The notes: a model not told the origin generated them from the letters alone. Positions 52,326 to 60,326 are shown, counted from the stretch's first letter. The stretch is 61,685 nucleotides of DNA from an uncultured beta proteobacterium (GCA_903876715.1 CAIRBF010000082.1:1-61685); one strand, 5' to 3'. Made by a program: numbers and translations.

Positions 52326-52733
52326 TCAACCCCCCGACGCCGGACGCTCGATCAATTCGACTTTGTAGCCGTCGGGGTCGGTGATGAAGGCGATCATGGT
52401 CGAGCCGCCCTTGACCGGGCCGGGTTCGCGCGTGACCGCGCCGCCCAGGGCCGCGGTCTTGTCGCGCAGCGCGGCGCAGGTCGCGGCGACGTCGGGCACG
52501 CCGATGGCGATGTGGCCGTAGGCGGAGCCGAGCTCGTAGCGGTCGACGCCATAGTTGTAGGTCAGCTCGATCTCGGCGTGCTCGGGGTTGGTGCCGTAGC
52601 CGACGAAGGCGAGGTCGTACTTCTGCTCGGGCCGCTGCGTGGTGCGCAGCAGGTTCATGCCGAGGACCTGGGTGTAGAAGCCGATCGACCGTTGCAGGTC
52701 GCCGACGCGAAGCATGGTGTGGAGGAGTCTCAT
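52326..52733 (-). CDS. gloA: Lactoylglutathione lyase (glyoxalase I)
   Basis: A 135-aa single-domain glyoxalase I, the standard bacterial length. [20 protein letters not shown] carries the first metal-binding His, [20 protein letters not shown] the Glu, [13 protein letters not shown] the second His, and [13 protein letters not shown] the second Glu. It isomerises the methylglyoxal-glutathione hemithioacetal, with Ni2+ typical of this E. coli-type group. The start codon is clear because the upstream frame is unlike coding sequence. It lies next to the edd/eda and TMEM165 genes but has no obvious operon link. Confidence 0.96.
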   Translation of the reverse strand: MRLLHTMLRVGDLQRSIGFYTQVLGMNLLRTTQRPEQKYDLAFVGYGTNPEHAEIELTYNYGVDRYELGSAYGHIAIGVPDVAATCAALRDKTAALGGAVTREPGPVKGGSTMIAFITDPDGYKVELIERPASGG

Positions 52734-52858
52734 GTCGCGAATTGTGGCAAGAACAGGGCGCAGGCCCGAGGCCGGGTTTACGAGCACTGGCGCGCCGGCT
52801 CGCAGCCGCGACGCGGCGGCGACCCGCGCGCAGGGGCTCAGGTGCGTCAAGGGCCGCG

Positions 52859-53428
52859 CTATGAACCCACGCCAGCCAGCACTGCCACGCCGATGACGGC
52901 GAACACCACCGCTGCGATGCGGTGCACCCATTCAATGGGCACGAACTTCACCGCCTTGTCGCCCAGCAGCACGGCCGGCACGTTGGCGATCATCATCCCC
53001 AGCGTCGTGCCGGCGGTCACCGCGAGCAGCGCGTCGTAGCGCGCGGCCAGCATCACGGTGGCGATCTGCGTCTTGTCGCCCATCTCGGCGAGGAAGAAGG
53101 CCACCACCGTGACGCCGAACACGCCCAGCCGGCCCGAGCCCGCGCCGTCGGCGTCGCCGGCCTCGTCGGGCACGAGCATCCAGGCGGCCACGGCCAGGAA
53201 GGACAGGCCCAGCGCCCAGCGCATCCAAGTCGGGTCGATCACACGGGTCAGCCAGGTGCCCAGGGCCCCTGCCGCGGCGTGGTTGGCGAGCGTGGCCACG
53301 AGGATGCCGGCGATGATGGGCACCGGCCGGCGGTAGCGCGCGGCCAGCAGCAGCGCGAGCAGCTGCGTCTTGTCGCCGATCTCGCCGAGGGCGACGACGC
53401 CGGTGGAGACGGTGAAAGCTTCGAGCAT
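52859..53428 (-). CDS. TMEM165/GDT1 family membrane protein (putative Mn2+ exporter)
   Basis: A 189-aa membrane protein with six hydrophobic segments in two repeats, each carrying the diagnostic E-x-G-D-K-T motif: [20 protein letters not shown] and [20 protein letters not shown]. This UPF0016/GDT1 family exports Mn2+ (and Ca2+) in bacteria and the Golgi. Unlike terC at 38.7 kb, its short 5' region (53429-53496) shows no yybP-ykoY blocks. Two distinct manganese-linked exporters within 14 kb suggest that manganese load matters to this organism. Confidence 0.92.
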   Translation of the reverse strand: MLEAFTVSTGVVALGEIGDKTQLLALLLAARYRRPVPIIAGILVATLANHAAAGALGTWLTRVIDPTWMRWALGLSFLAVAAWMLVPDEAGDADGAGSGRLGVFGVTVVAFFLAEMGDKTQIATVMLAARYDALLAVTAGTTLGMMIANVPAVLLGDKAVKFVPIEWVHRIAAVVFAVIGVAVLAGVGS

Positions 53429-53496
53429 CGTGGGCAGGCCGCGAAAGCGTGGCCGTTTCCGGGCGGGGAGGAGGGAGGCGGCGAGCGCTCAGGGTC

Positions 53497-54441
53497 TCAG
53501 CGGTCCAGCCAGACCGCCATGCCCTGCGCATTGAGCTCGATATCAACCGCCAGGGCGTGCGCGATCTCGGACTCGGTCATGCCGCAGCCGTGTTCGCGCA
53601 GGCTGCCGACGTACAGCGCCGTCAGCTCGCGGCACAGCGCGGCGTGGCGGTCGGGGGCCGCCTTCAGGGCGTGGCCGATGGCCACCACGCGGTCCAGCAG
53701 CGTCAACATGCGCCTGGCCAGCACGTCGACATCGCCGACCCGGCCGTAGTGTGTGAGGTAGACGCAGCGCGGCGCGCGCTCGAGCAGGCGGCCCACCGAG
53801 GCGCGCAGCACCTCGGGTTCGAACTGCACCGGCGTCGAGGTCGGGATGACCCAGGCCCCGCGCTCGTTGTCGAACTCGCGGTAACTCAGCCCCAGGGTGT
53901 CGCCGGTGAACCAGCCGCGGGTCTGCTCGTCCCAGAAGCAGTGGTGGTGCTTGGCGTGCCCGGGGGTGTCGATCAGGGTCAGCGGCCGGCCGGCGAGTTC
54001 CACCGTCATGCCGTCGCTGCTGGCCACCACGCGCTGGGCGTCCACGCCGACAAGTTGGCCGTAGGAGCGGTCCATCTCGGCCTGGCCGTAGACGGCGAGC
54101 GCGCCCTGGTACAGGGCCGAGGGGTCGATCATGTGGCGCGCGCCGCGCGGGTGGACGAGCACGCGCGCCGCGGGCAGGTGCTGCATCAGCAGGCCCACGC
54201 CGCCGGCGTGGTCGAGGTGGACGTGCGTCGGGATCACCCAGTCCACAGCCGTGCGCTCGAGCCCCAGCGCCTCCAGCGCGCCCAGCAGCCGCGGCACCGA
54301 GAAGTTGGTGCCGGTGTCGACGAAGGCCGCCCGGCGGTCCTGCACCAGCAGGTAGGCGGCGTCAAAGCGCTCGCGGTGGAAGCCGGTGTCGACGACATGG
54401 ACGCCGTCGCCCAGCGGCTCCAGGTAGGCAGGCAGGGACAT
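53497..54441 (-). CDS. MBL-fold metallo-hydrolase
   Basis: A 314-aa metallo-beta-lactamase superfamily protein. The zinc motif is VIPTHVHLDHAGGVGLLMQH (HxHxDH), with further ligands in LIDTPGHAKHHHCFWDEQTR and GWFTGDTLGLSYREFD. A C-terminal helical region (LDRVVAIGHALKAAPDRH) follows. The overall layout is like a glyoxalase II-type or lactonase-type thiolesterase. It starts at ATG 54441 (MSLPAYLEPLGDGVHVVDTG); the 23 codons before it are GC-rich leader. No neighbouring gene suggests the substrate. Confidence 0.88.
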   Translation of the reverse strand: MSLPAYLEPLGDGVHVVDTGFHRERFDAAYLLVQDRRAAFVDTGTNFSVPRLLGALEALGLERTAVDWVIPTHVHLDHAGGVGLLMQHLPAARVLVHPRGARHMIDPSALYQGALAVYGQAEMDRSYGQLVGVDAQRVVASSDGMTVELAGRPLTLIDTPGHAKHHHCFWDEQTRGWFTGDTLGLSYREFDNERGAWVIPTSTPVQFEPEVLRASVGRLLERAPRCVYLTHYGRVGDVDVLARRMLTLLDRVVAIGHALKAAPDRHAALCRELTALYVGSLREHGCGMTESEIAHALAVDIELNAQGMAVWLDR

Positions 54442-54510
54442 GTCGAGATTGTAGGCAGGGGGGTGGGGCTGCTGGGTGCTGCCCGGTGGCCTGCTCAGGA
54501 CGGCCGTCAT

Positions 54511-54548
54511 GCGCTCCGCCGCCGCGCAGGCCCGGCCGCGGGGCCTGG
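54511..54548 (+). repeat. 38-bp dispersed repeat, copy A
   Basis: It begins GCGCTCCGCCGCCGCGCAGG and ends with the hairpin CAGGCCC-N7-GGGCCTG plus G. Identical copies lie at 55897-55934 (B) and 57396-57433 (C), and a diverged inverted copy near 60500-60537 (D). It stands between the MBL gene and the VapBC operon, at the left edge of the mobile region. Confidence 0.85.
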
Positions 54549-54645
54549 TGTGCGCGGCGATGGCGTCATTTCATGCGCGGGGGCGAGTGGGGCGACTCAT
54601 GAGGGGTCAGGCGTCAAGCAGCCACGCCTGTTGCAGTCGTCATCC

Positions 54646-54665
54646 TTGCCAGGATAGGATTCCTA
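54646..54665 (+). promoter_or_regulatory. Predicted promoter and operator of the VapBC-like operon
   Basis: TTGCCA (54646-54651) is a five-of-six match to a -35 box, followed by the dyad TAGGA-T-TCCTA (54655-54665). AbrB-type antitoxins bind such short dyads to repress their own operon. The gene start is 26 bp further on, with GAGG as ribosome-binding site; no clear -10 box is seen. Confidence 0.35.
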
Positions 54666-54691
54666 CTTCCGATTCTTACCGCGAGGTCGCG

Positions 54692-54979
54692 ATGCTTGTC
54701 ACTGACAAGGGGCAAGTCACCATCCCCAAACACATCCGCGTGGCTGCCGGTGTCGGGCCTGGAAGCGAGGTCACGTTCAGCCTTGAAGGCAGCAAGATCG
54801 TCATCACGCCTGCCGGAACCAGTGTCAAGGAGGACCGTCGAGCCAAGCTCAGGGCCGCGGCGGCGCGCGTACGTGAAAGCCTGGGCGCAGAGTTCAAGCA
54901 GTTGGGCGCCGACGAGATCATGAGCTTCATTCGAGGCGACGAACCGACCAGGAGCGCAGGTCGCCGTGGCTCTCGGTAG
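54692..54979 (+). CDS. AbrB/MazE-type antitoxin (VapB-like)
   Basis: A 95-aa protein. Its N-terminal swapped-hairpin DNA-binding domain reads MLVTDKGQVTIPKHIRVAAG followed by VGPGSEVTFSLEGSKIVITP, the SpoVT-AbrB pattern (KGQVTIPKxIR). The C-terminal part (LRAAAARVRESLGAEFKQLG, ADEIMSFIRGD) is the toxin-binding helix. It overlaps the PIN toxin gene by 14 bp, the usual arrangement of a toxin-antitoxin operon. The start at 54692 is set by MLVTDKGQ; an open frame further upstream crosses repeat A. It is the only toxin-antitoxin pair in this region with both partners intact. Confidence 0.9.
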   Translation: MLVTDKGQVTIPKHIRVAAGVGPGSEVTFSLEGSKIVITPAGTSVKEDRRAKLRAAAARVRESLGAEFKQLGADEIMSFIRGDEPTRSAGRRGSR

Positions 54980-55403
54980 TCTGGCAGGCTACGACGGTTC
55001 GGCGGGTGTCCTCGTTGACACCAACGTCTGGGTGGATTGCATCGACGAAACGAGCCCTTGGCACGGCTGGGCGGTAGAGTGCTTGCAGGCGTGCAGTGAG
55101 CGAAGCCCCCTGCACGTCAACATCGTCATCTACTCGGAGCTGCTGATCCCAGGGCCGAACGTGCGGGCTTTGGACGCGATGCTCGACGTCTACGAAACAC
55201 TGCGAACACCCCTGCCGTGGGCTGCTGCCTCGCTCACCGCAGCCGCCTATGCGATGTACTTGCGCCGCGGCGGGTCCAGACACAAGCCGCTTCCAGTCTT
55301 CTTCATCGGAGCACACGCAGCAGTTTCCAACCTCAGCGTGCTGACCCGAGATCCCAGGCCCTACAAGAGCTACTTCGCCAAGCTTGCCGTTATTGCGCCG
55401 TGA
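54966..55403 (+). CDS. PIN-domain ribonuclease toxin (VapC-like)
   Basis: A 145-aa PIN nuclease started by GTG inside the antitoxin's last codons. Acidic metal ligands are visible: Asp in GVLVDTNVWVDCIDE, Glu in IVIYSELLIPG, and a late Asp in LSVLTRDPRPYKSYF. FFIGAHAAVSNLSVLTRD is the common third motif region (AxAxxxxLxxxTxD). Such toxins cut tRNA or rRNA and are neutralised by the preceding VapB-like protein. It ends 17 bp before an attC-like hairpin, so the operon has the layout of an integron cassette. Confidence 0.88.
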   Translation: MALGSLAGYDGSAGVLVDTNVWVDCIDETSPWHGWAVECLQACSERSPLHVNIVIYSELLIPGPNVRALDAMLDVYETLRTPLPWAAASLTAAAYAMYLRRGGSRHKPLPVFFIGAHAAVSNLSVLTRDPRPYKSYFAKLAVIAP

Positions 55404-55419
55404 GCCGCTGCGCGTTGAC

Positions 55420-55548
55420 GCCGAACCCCTCGCTCAAACTGATCCGCGACGGCAGGCGTTGCAAGCCTGGTTCGCGGCTCATGCTGCATCATCGCGAACC
55501 AGGCCTGCAGCATCTGCCTCCGCGGGCAGCTTCGCTGGAACGTCAGGG
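55420..55548 (+). other. attC-like integron recombination site
   Basis: Immediately after vapC lies a 129-bp imperfect palindrome. GCCGAAC (R''-like, 55420-55426) and CTCGCTCAA (L''-like) start it. CCTGGTTCGCG (55466-55476) and CGCGAACCAGG (55493-55503) are perfectly complementary around a 16-nt apex. Further paired blocks (CCGCG, GGCAG) lie outside, and GTCAGGG (55542-55548, R'-like against consensus GTTRRRY) ends it. The layout is that of a cassette attC; the R' box is not canonical, so activity is uncertain. Confidence 0.65.
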
Positions 55549-55568
55549 GCTACAGGTCGAGCGCTTTC

Positions 55569-55950
55569 TCAAGTGGCGCGCGACGGGGCCAGGATGTCAA
55601 ACGCGCATGGCGGAGAAGCTGTCGCGTGTCGAGCTAGCCCACGTGACGCCTGACCCGCGGCTCGAGCCGACCCGCTACGGCAGCCAAGGCTTGGCCGCTC
55701 CGGGCCCAGGTGGTCATCGACGGCACGGAGGTGCTGCGCGCGCGTTTCAAGATCTACCTGGCAGACGCGGCGATCGCGTCGGCGTTGATGGTGAAAGGCA
55801 AGGCCCTCCTGGTGGAGGCCGCGACGCAGGGCGCGAAGGGGGTGTGAGACTGTCGTGGCGTGCCCGCGTGTGCGGCGTGTGCTGGTGTTGTGGTGCGCGC
55901 TCCGCCGCCGCGCAGGCCCGGCCGCGGGGCCTGGCCGGGCGGTCGGCGCT
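55569..55950 (+). pseudogene. Duplicated module, copy 1: brnA 3' fragment, half attC, C-terminal coding fragment
   Basis: From 55569 the sequence matches 57075-57449 at roughly 85-90%. It reads LKWRATGPGCQTRMAEKLSR, the last part of a BrnA antitoxin with no 5' part. Next comes a half attC (55644-55710; CTTGGCC-N6-GGCC) cut at its hairpin apex. Then the C-terminal fragment VVIDGTEVLRARFKIYLADA, continuing to ATQGAKGV and a TGA at 55845, of a protein I do not recognise. The 38-bp repeat B (55897-55934) follows. None of these pieces is a complete gene. Confidence 0.75.
55897..55934 (+). repeat. 38-bp dispersed repeat, copy B
   Basis: Identical to copy A (54511-54548), including the CAGGCCC-N7-GGGCCTG hairpin. 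It lies 62 bp before the MNT antitoxin gene and closes duplicated module copy 1. Confidence 0.85.
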
Positions 55951-55995
55951 GCGGGCCGGCACGAACGCCTTGTCCTGTGGTTCTAGACTACGGCC

Positions 55996-56286
55996 ATGCG
56001 CCCCTCGGAAGCAGTCCAACGCCACCGCGCCAAGATCAGGGAGATCGCTCTCGGTCACCGCGTGACGGACGTGCGCATCTTCGGTTCTGCTGCCCGCGGT
56101 GATGACGTCGAGGGTAGTGACCTCGACCTGCTCGTGGAGCCGACGGCAGCGACGACGCTGATGGACATCGGGGCCATCCGGTACGAACTCGCTTCGCTGC
56201 TCGGGATCGAGGTCGATGTGCTCACCCCCAATGCCCTGCCTGCTCGGATTCGTGAACAGGTCTTGCGGGAGGCTGTCCGGTTGTGA
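55996..56286 (+). CDS. MNT-type nucleotidyltransferase antitoxin
   Basis: A 96-aa minimal nucleotidyltransferase. The NTase core is VRIFGSAARGDDVEGSDLDL followed by LV (GSxxRGD-x4-SDxDL), with the two catalytic Asp in SDLDL. MNT proteins antidote HEPN ribonuclease toxins, in studied pairs by AMP-ylating them. Its stop overlaps the GTG start of the HEPN gene (56283-56286), the usual coupled order. The gene looks intact, but its partner is broken, so it is now an orphan antitoxin. ATG 55996 follows a weak ribosome-binding site. Confidence 0.9.
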   Translation: MRPSEAVQRHRAKIREIALGHRVTDVRIFGSAARGDDVEGSDLDLLVEPTAATTLMDIGAIRYELASLLGIEVDVLTPNALPARIREQVLREAVRL

Positions 56287-56648
56287 AGGCTGGCGGGTCA
56301 TTGCGTACGGCCGATTACCTGGATCACATGATCCTGGCCATCGAATCCGTGTTCACCTATGTTTCCGGCATGGATCGCGAGGCGTTCGGGGCAGACCGCA
56401 AGACCCAGGATGCTGTCATTCGGAACCTCGAGATCGTCGGTGAGGCGTGCAGCAACGTTTTGCGGCGCGACCCAGTTTTCGCCCAGTCGCACCCTGAGGT
56501 TCCATGGCGCTTTGCCTAAGAGATGCGCAACGTGCTGGCGCATGGATACTTCGTGGTCGATCTGGACGTCGTCTGGACGACTGTGTCGTCAGACCTTCCT
56601 GAAATGATGGTCAACGTCCGCGCCTTGCGCCAAGCGTTCGGCGAATAG
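56283..56648 (+). pseudogene. HEPN (DUF86) toxin broken by an in-frame stop
   Basis: The reading frame from GTG 56283 gives LRTADYLDHMILAIESVFTY, then RNLEIVGEACSNVLRR and HPEVPWRFA, as in DUF86 toxins. A TAA stop (56517-56519) then interrupts it. Directly in frame after the stop, MRNVLAHGYFVVDLDVVW carries on to the TAG at 56648. The catalytic R-x4-H motif RNVLAH (56526-56543) is thus beyond the stop. One codon change would restore a typical 121-aa toxin, so this is recent inactivation. Reinitiation at ATG 56523 is possible but would give only the tail. Confidence 0.88.
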
Positions 56649-56682
56649 GCGGTTTGCCTTTCGGTACGGGCACACACACAGA

Positions 56683-56910
56683 AAGGCAGCTCGATTTGAG
56701 GACGCGAGGTTCGTCTTCGAATCGACCAACTTTGAAACCGAAGATACGCGCAAGGACTACGGAGAACGGCGGATCCTCTGTTTCGGCATGCTCCGGGATC
56801 GGATGGTGGTGATTGGGTACACACCGCGTGGCGCGGCTCGCCACGTCTTCAGCATGAGGAAAGCCAATGACCGCGAGCAGGCGCTCATCGCCCCGCTCCT
56901 TGGGATCTGA
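56683..56910 (+). pseudogene. BrnT toxin, 5'-degenerate
   Basis: The frame reads RFEDARFVFESTNFETEDTR, KDYGERRILCFGMLRDRMVV and HVFSMRKANDREQALI, the central and C-terminal body of BrnT ribonuclease. Upstream the expected start (KHGI-type block and first strand) is missing: the frame is open back past 56650 but has no ATG, GTG or TTG, and the sequence turns into unrelated residues. The toxin therefore lacks its N-terminal catalytic part. It overlaps brnA by 44 bp as in intact brnTA operons. Confidence 0.8.
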
Positions 56911-57148
56911 CCTTGCCAAGGTGGCAACGCACGTCATTCAGCCGGAGGAGTACGAGGAACTTCCCGAGTTGACCGAAGACATGCTCGCGCGAGGAAAGGT
57001 CAACAAGGGCGGGAGACCCGTTTCCCTGAACCCGAAGAAGTTGATCTCCATCCGGCTGCCTGAGGATGTCATTCTCAAGTGGCGCGCGACTGGACCAGGA
57101 TGGCAAACGCGCATGGCGGAGAAGCTTTCGCGTGTCGAGCCCAATTGA
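56867..57148 (+). CDS. brnA: BrnA antitoxin
   Basis: A 93-aa antitoxin. The C-terminal ribbon-helix-helix domain is LISIRLPEDVILKWRATGPG followed by WQTRMAEKLSRVEPN, the BrnA pattern (IRLD-VL-W-ATG-GWQTRIN). The N-terminal part (TEDMLARGKVNKGGRPVSLN) binds the toxin. It starts inside the end of brnT (ATG 56867) as in working brnTA operons, and it appears complete although the toxin is degenerate. Its stop runs directly into a half attC (57145-57211). The last third of the gene is duplicated at 55569. Confidence 0.9.
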   Translation: MTASRRSSPRSLGSDLAKVATHVIQPEEYEELPELTEDMLARGKVNKGGRPVSLNPKKLISIRLPEDVILKWRATGPGWQTRMAEKLSRVEPN

Positions 57149-57449
57149 CGCCTGACCCACAGCTCGAGCCGACCCGCTGCGGCAGTCAAGGCTTGGCCGC
57201 TCCGGGCCAAGGTGGTCATCGCCGGTGAGGAGGTGCTGCGCGCGCGTTTCATGATCTATCTGGCCGACGCGGCGTTCGTGCCGGCGCTGATGGTGTAAGG
57301 CAAGGCCCTCCTGGAGGAGGCCGCGACGCAGGGCGCTGAGGGGGTGTGGCGCGGTTGTGGCGCGCTTGTGCGGCGACGTGCCGGTGTTGTGGTGGGCGCT
57401 CCGCCGCCGCGCAGGCCCGGCCGCGGGGCCTGGTCGGGCGGTCGGCCCT
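57075..57449 (+). repeat. Duplicated module, copy 2
   Basis: It matches 55569-55950. It contains the 3' third of brnA, a half attC with the hairpin CTTGGCC (57192-57198) and GGCCAAG (57205-57211), the coding fragment KVVIAGEEVLRARFMIYLAD ending early at TAA 57296, and the 38-bp repeat C (57396-57433). Differences between copies include a stop where copy 1 is still open, showing that both decay independently. From 57450 to 57589 no gene is seen. Confidence 0.8.
57396..57433 (+). repeat. 38-bp dispersed repeat, copy C
   Basis: Identical to copies A and B. With the IS21 element removed it would stand about 180 bp from the inverted copy D, so C and D formed an inverted pair before the insertion. 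Confidence 0.85.
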
Positions 57450-57601
57450 GTGGACCAACTCCGCTGCGATGCTCGCGTCGGGGTCGCGCCGCCGAACTCG
57501 CGCCGCTCGCCTGTGCCTCGCTGTGCTCGGACAACGGCGGCGAGTCAGTTCACGAAGCGCGCTGCGCGCGCCGACCCCGACGCTGCGCTTCTCGCCTGCG
57601 T

Positions 57602-57713
57602 ATTCCACGCCATCCCGGACACCATTCCGTTCTGATGGCGGACAGCATTCCACCGTGATGGCGGACACCGTTCCACGCTGAAGGCGGACAGCGTTCCATC
57701 CTGATCGCGGACA
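57602..57713 (+). repeat. IS21 left-end tandem sites, 23-bp period
   Basis: Five copies of a 20-21 bp unit, RTTCC-N4-CTGATSGCGGACA-like, start at 57602, 57624, 57647, 57670 and 57693; the last four are exactly 23 bp apart. This matches the multiple terminal repeats to which IS21 transposase binds. Confidence 0.9.
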
Positions 57714-57778
57714 CCGGCGAGGTGTCCTGAGTGACCCAACGAGGCATAGGCTGCCCGGCTTTTTGGCCGGGAGAAGCG

Positions 57779-59332
57779 ATGCCCACACCAAGGGTCCTCA
57801 TGAGCAAGATCAGACGAGCACTTCAACTGCTGGCCGGCGATTCCGGCCTGAGCATGCGGCAGGTCGCCGCCGCACTGGGCGTCAGCAAGACCACCATCAG
57901 CGAGATCGCGCTGTATGCGCGCGACGCCGGCGTGGACTGGCCGCTGGCCAGCACGCTGAGCGACGACGAACTGCAGGCCAGGCTGTATCCGCCGCCGCGC
58001 CCGCGCAGCACCACCCGGGCCGAGCCCGACTACGCCGCGCTGCACCAGGAACTCAAGCGCCCCGGCGTCACGCTGCAGTTGCTGTGGGAGGAGTACCGCG
58101 CCGGTGTCGGCCAGCAAGCCTACCGCTACAGCGCGTACTGCGAGAAGTACCGCGCCTGGGCCAAGCGGCTGAAGCGCTCGATGCGCCAGGTCCACCCCGG
58201 CGGTGAGCGCCTGTTCGTGGACTACGCCGGCCAGACGGTGCCGGTGGTCGATGCATCGACGGGAGAGATCCGCCGCGCCCAGATCTTCGTGGCCGTGCTG
58301 GGCGCATCGAACTACACCTACGCCTGCGCCACCTGGCAGCAGACGGCCGCCGACTGGGTGGGTGCCATCATCGACACGCTGGGCTTCATCGGCGGCGTAC
58401 CTCACCTGCTGGTGCCCGACCAGCCCCGCGCGCTGATCGCCAACCCCGACGCCTACGAGCCTGCCACCGCGCGGCTGATGCAGGAGCTCGCTGAGCACTA
58501 CGCGGTGGCCGTGCTGCCTGCGCGGCCGGGCCGACCCCAAGACAAGGCCAAGGTCGAAGTCGGCGTGCAGGTGGTCGAGCGCTGGATCCTGGCGCGGCTG
58601 CGCAACCGACGCTTCTTCAGCCTGGCGGAGTTGAACCGCGCCATTGCCGAGCTGCTGGCTGACCTCAACCAGCGCCCGTTCAAGAAGCTGCCCGGTTGCA
58701 GGGCCTCGGCCTTCGCGGCACTGGACGCGCCGGCCTTGAAGCCGTTGCCGGCCAGTGCGATGGTGCTGGCGCAGTTCAAGCCCGCCCGCGTGAACATCGA
58801 CTACCACGTCGCCTTCGAAGGCCACTACTACAGCGTGCCGCACCAGCACGTCGGCGCGGCGGTGGAGTTGCGCATCACGGGCACCACGCTGGAGGTGCTG
58901 CTGCGCCGCCAGCGCGTTGCCGCGCATGCCCGCAGCGCCAAGGTCGGCGGCTTCACCACAGTGCCTGAGCACATGCCGGTGTCGCACCGGGCGCAGGCGC
59001 AGTGGACGCCGGCCAAGCTCATCAGTTGGGGTGAGCGCATCGGCGCGGCCACCGCCGGTGTGGTGCGCTGGCAGATGACGCACCGCGCGCACCCCGAACA
59101 GGGCTACCGCTCCTGCCTGGGCCTGATGCGGCTGGCCCGCGAGTACGGCGACGAGCGCCTGGAGGCCGCCTGCGCCCGCGCGCAGTCCATCCGCGCGCCC
59201 AACTACCGCAGCGTCAAGTCGATCCTGGCGTGCGGGCTGGATCGTCAGGACAGCAGCCTGCTGGGTGGCACCGCCGCGCCCATGCCTGCCCACGACAACG
59301 TGCGCGGGCCCGGCTACTACGGGCACCACTGA
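57779..59332 (+). CDS. istA: IS21 family transposase IstA
   Basis: A 517-aa DDE transposase. An N-terminal helix-turn-helix (SMRQVAAALGVSKTTISEIA) is followed by an rve-type core beginning GERLFVDYAGQTVPVVDAST, with first Asp in VDYAGQTV, second Asp in VPDQPRALI, and Glu in RPQDKAKVEVGVQVVERWIL. A beta-barrel C-terminal region reads VNIDYHVAFEGHYYSVPHQH. The start ATG 57779 (MPTPRVLMSKIRRALQLLAG) is preferred; GTG 57731 is also open. It is followed by istB after 66 bp. No internal stops or frameshifts are seen, so it should be active. Confidence 0.95.
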   Translation: MPTPRVLMSKIRRALQLLAGDSGLSMRQVAAALGVSKTTISEIALYARDAGVDWPLASTLSDDELQARLYPPPRPRSTTRAEPDYAALHQELKRPGVTLQLLWEEYRAGVGQQAYRYSAYCEKYRAWAKRLKRSMRQVHPGGERLFVDYAGQTVPVVDASTGEIRRAQIFVAVLGASNYTYACATWQQTAADWVGAIIDTLGFIGGVPHLLVPDQPRALIANPDAYEPATARLMQELAEHYAVAVLPARPGRPQDKAKVEVGVQVVERWILARLRNRRFFSLAELNRAIAELLADLNQRPFKKLPGCRASAFAALDAPALKPLPASAMVLAQFKPARVNIDYHVAFEGHYYSVPHQHVGAAVELRITGTTLEVLLRRQRVAAHARSAKVGGFTTVPEHMPVSHRAQAQWTPAKLISWGERIGAATAGVVRWQMTHRAHPEQGYRSCLGLMRLAREYGDERLEAACARAQSIRAPNYRSVKSILACGLDRQDSSLLGGTAAPMPAHDNVRGPGYYGHH

Positions 59333-59398
59333 TCGGGATTGCCCACCGCAACGACGACCCGTCCCGACCCCAACACCACCACGGACCACGACACCGCC

Positions 59399-60136
59399 AT
59401 GCTTGAACAACACACCCTGGACCAACTGCGCAGCCTGCGCCTGGACGGCATGATCGCCGCGCTCGCCGACACGGGCACACAAGCTGCCGCCGAGCAACTA
59501 CCCTTCGAACAGCGCCTGGCGCTGCTGGTGCAGCGCGAGCTGGACTGGCGCGACGGCAAGCGCGTGGCGCGGCTGCTGAAGGCCGCCAAGCTCAAGGTCA
59601 GCAGTGCCTGCGTGGAGGACATCGACTGGCGTGCCGGTCGCGGTCTGGACCGTCACCTGATCACGGCGCTGGCCGGCGGCGACTGGATCCGCCACGGCCG
59701 CAACGTGCTGATCACCGGGGCCACCGGCTGCGGCAAGACCTGGCTGGGGTGTGCGCTGGCCCAGCAGGCCGCCCGCCAGGGCTTCAGCGTGCTGTACACC
59801 CGCGCCACAAGGCTGCTGCAGGAGTTGCAGGTGGCCCATGGCGACGGCAGCTTCGGCCGCCGTCTGGCCCAACTGGCGCGGCTGGATGTCCTGGTGCTGG
59901 ACGACATGGCCATCGCACCCATCGCCGCCCAGGAGCGGCAGGACCTGCTGGAATTGCTCGACGACCGGGTGGGCAGCCGCAGCACGCTGATCACCAGCCA
60001 GTTGCCGACCAGCGCCTGGCATCAATGGCTGAACGAGCCCACCATCGCCGACGCCATCATGGACCGGTTGTTGCACGGGTCGCACATGCTGGTGCTGAAG
60101 GGCGAGTCGCTGCGCCGGGCCAAGGCCCAAGCCTGA
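59399..60136 (+). CDS. istB: IS21 family helper ATPase IstB
   Basis: A 245-aa AAA+ ATPase related to DnaC. Walker A is NVLITGATGCGKTWLGCALA, Walker B is RLDVLVLDDMAIAPIAAQER, and sensor I is RSTLITSQLPTSAWH. The N-terminal part (LRSLRLDGMIAALAD) binds IstA. IstB regulates target choice and activates IstA. ATG 59399 is chosen; the frame begins at TTG 59339. Intact. Confidence 0.95.
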   Translation: MLEQHTLDQLRSLRLDGMIAALADTGTQAAAEQLPFEQRLALLVQRELDWRDGKRVARLLKAAKLKVSSACVEDIDWRAGRGLDRHLITALAGGDWIRHGRNVLITGATGCGKTWLGCALAQQAARQGFSVLYTRATRLLQELQVAHGDGSFGRRLAQLARLDVLVLDDMAIAPIAAQERQDLLELLDDRVGSRSTLITSQLPTSAWHQWLNEPTIADAIMDRLLHGSHMLVLKGESLRRAKAQA

Positions 60137-60326
60137 CGGCATCTCAGGCGCGCCAGCAGGACACTGCTTCGGCCCCGCCTTGCCCACCGCGGCGGCTGTT
60201 CGTCGCAGGCGACGCCGCCACCGTGGACAAGGCTGCTGCAGCCCCAAACGACGACATCCAAACCGCCTTCGGCACCGGGTTGCCCACCCGGCGCCAAGGC
60301 GCCGCGTGGACAACCCGGCAGGCCCC

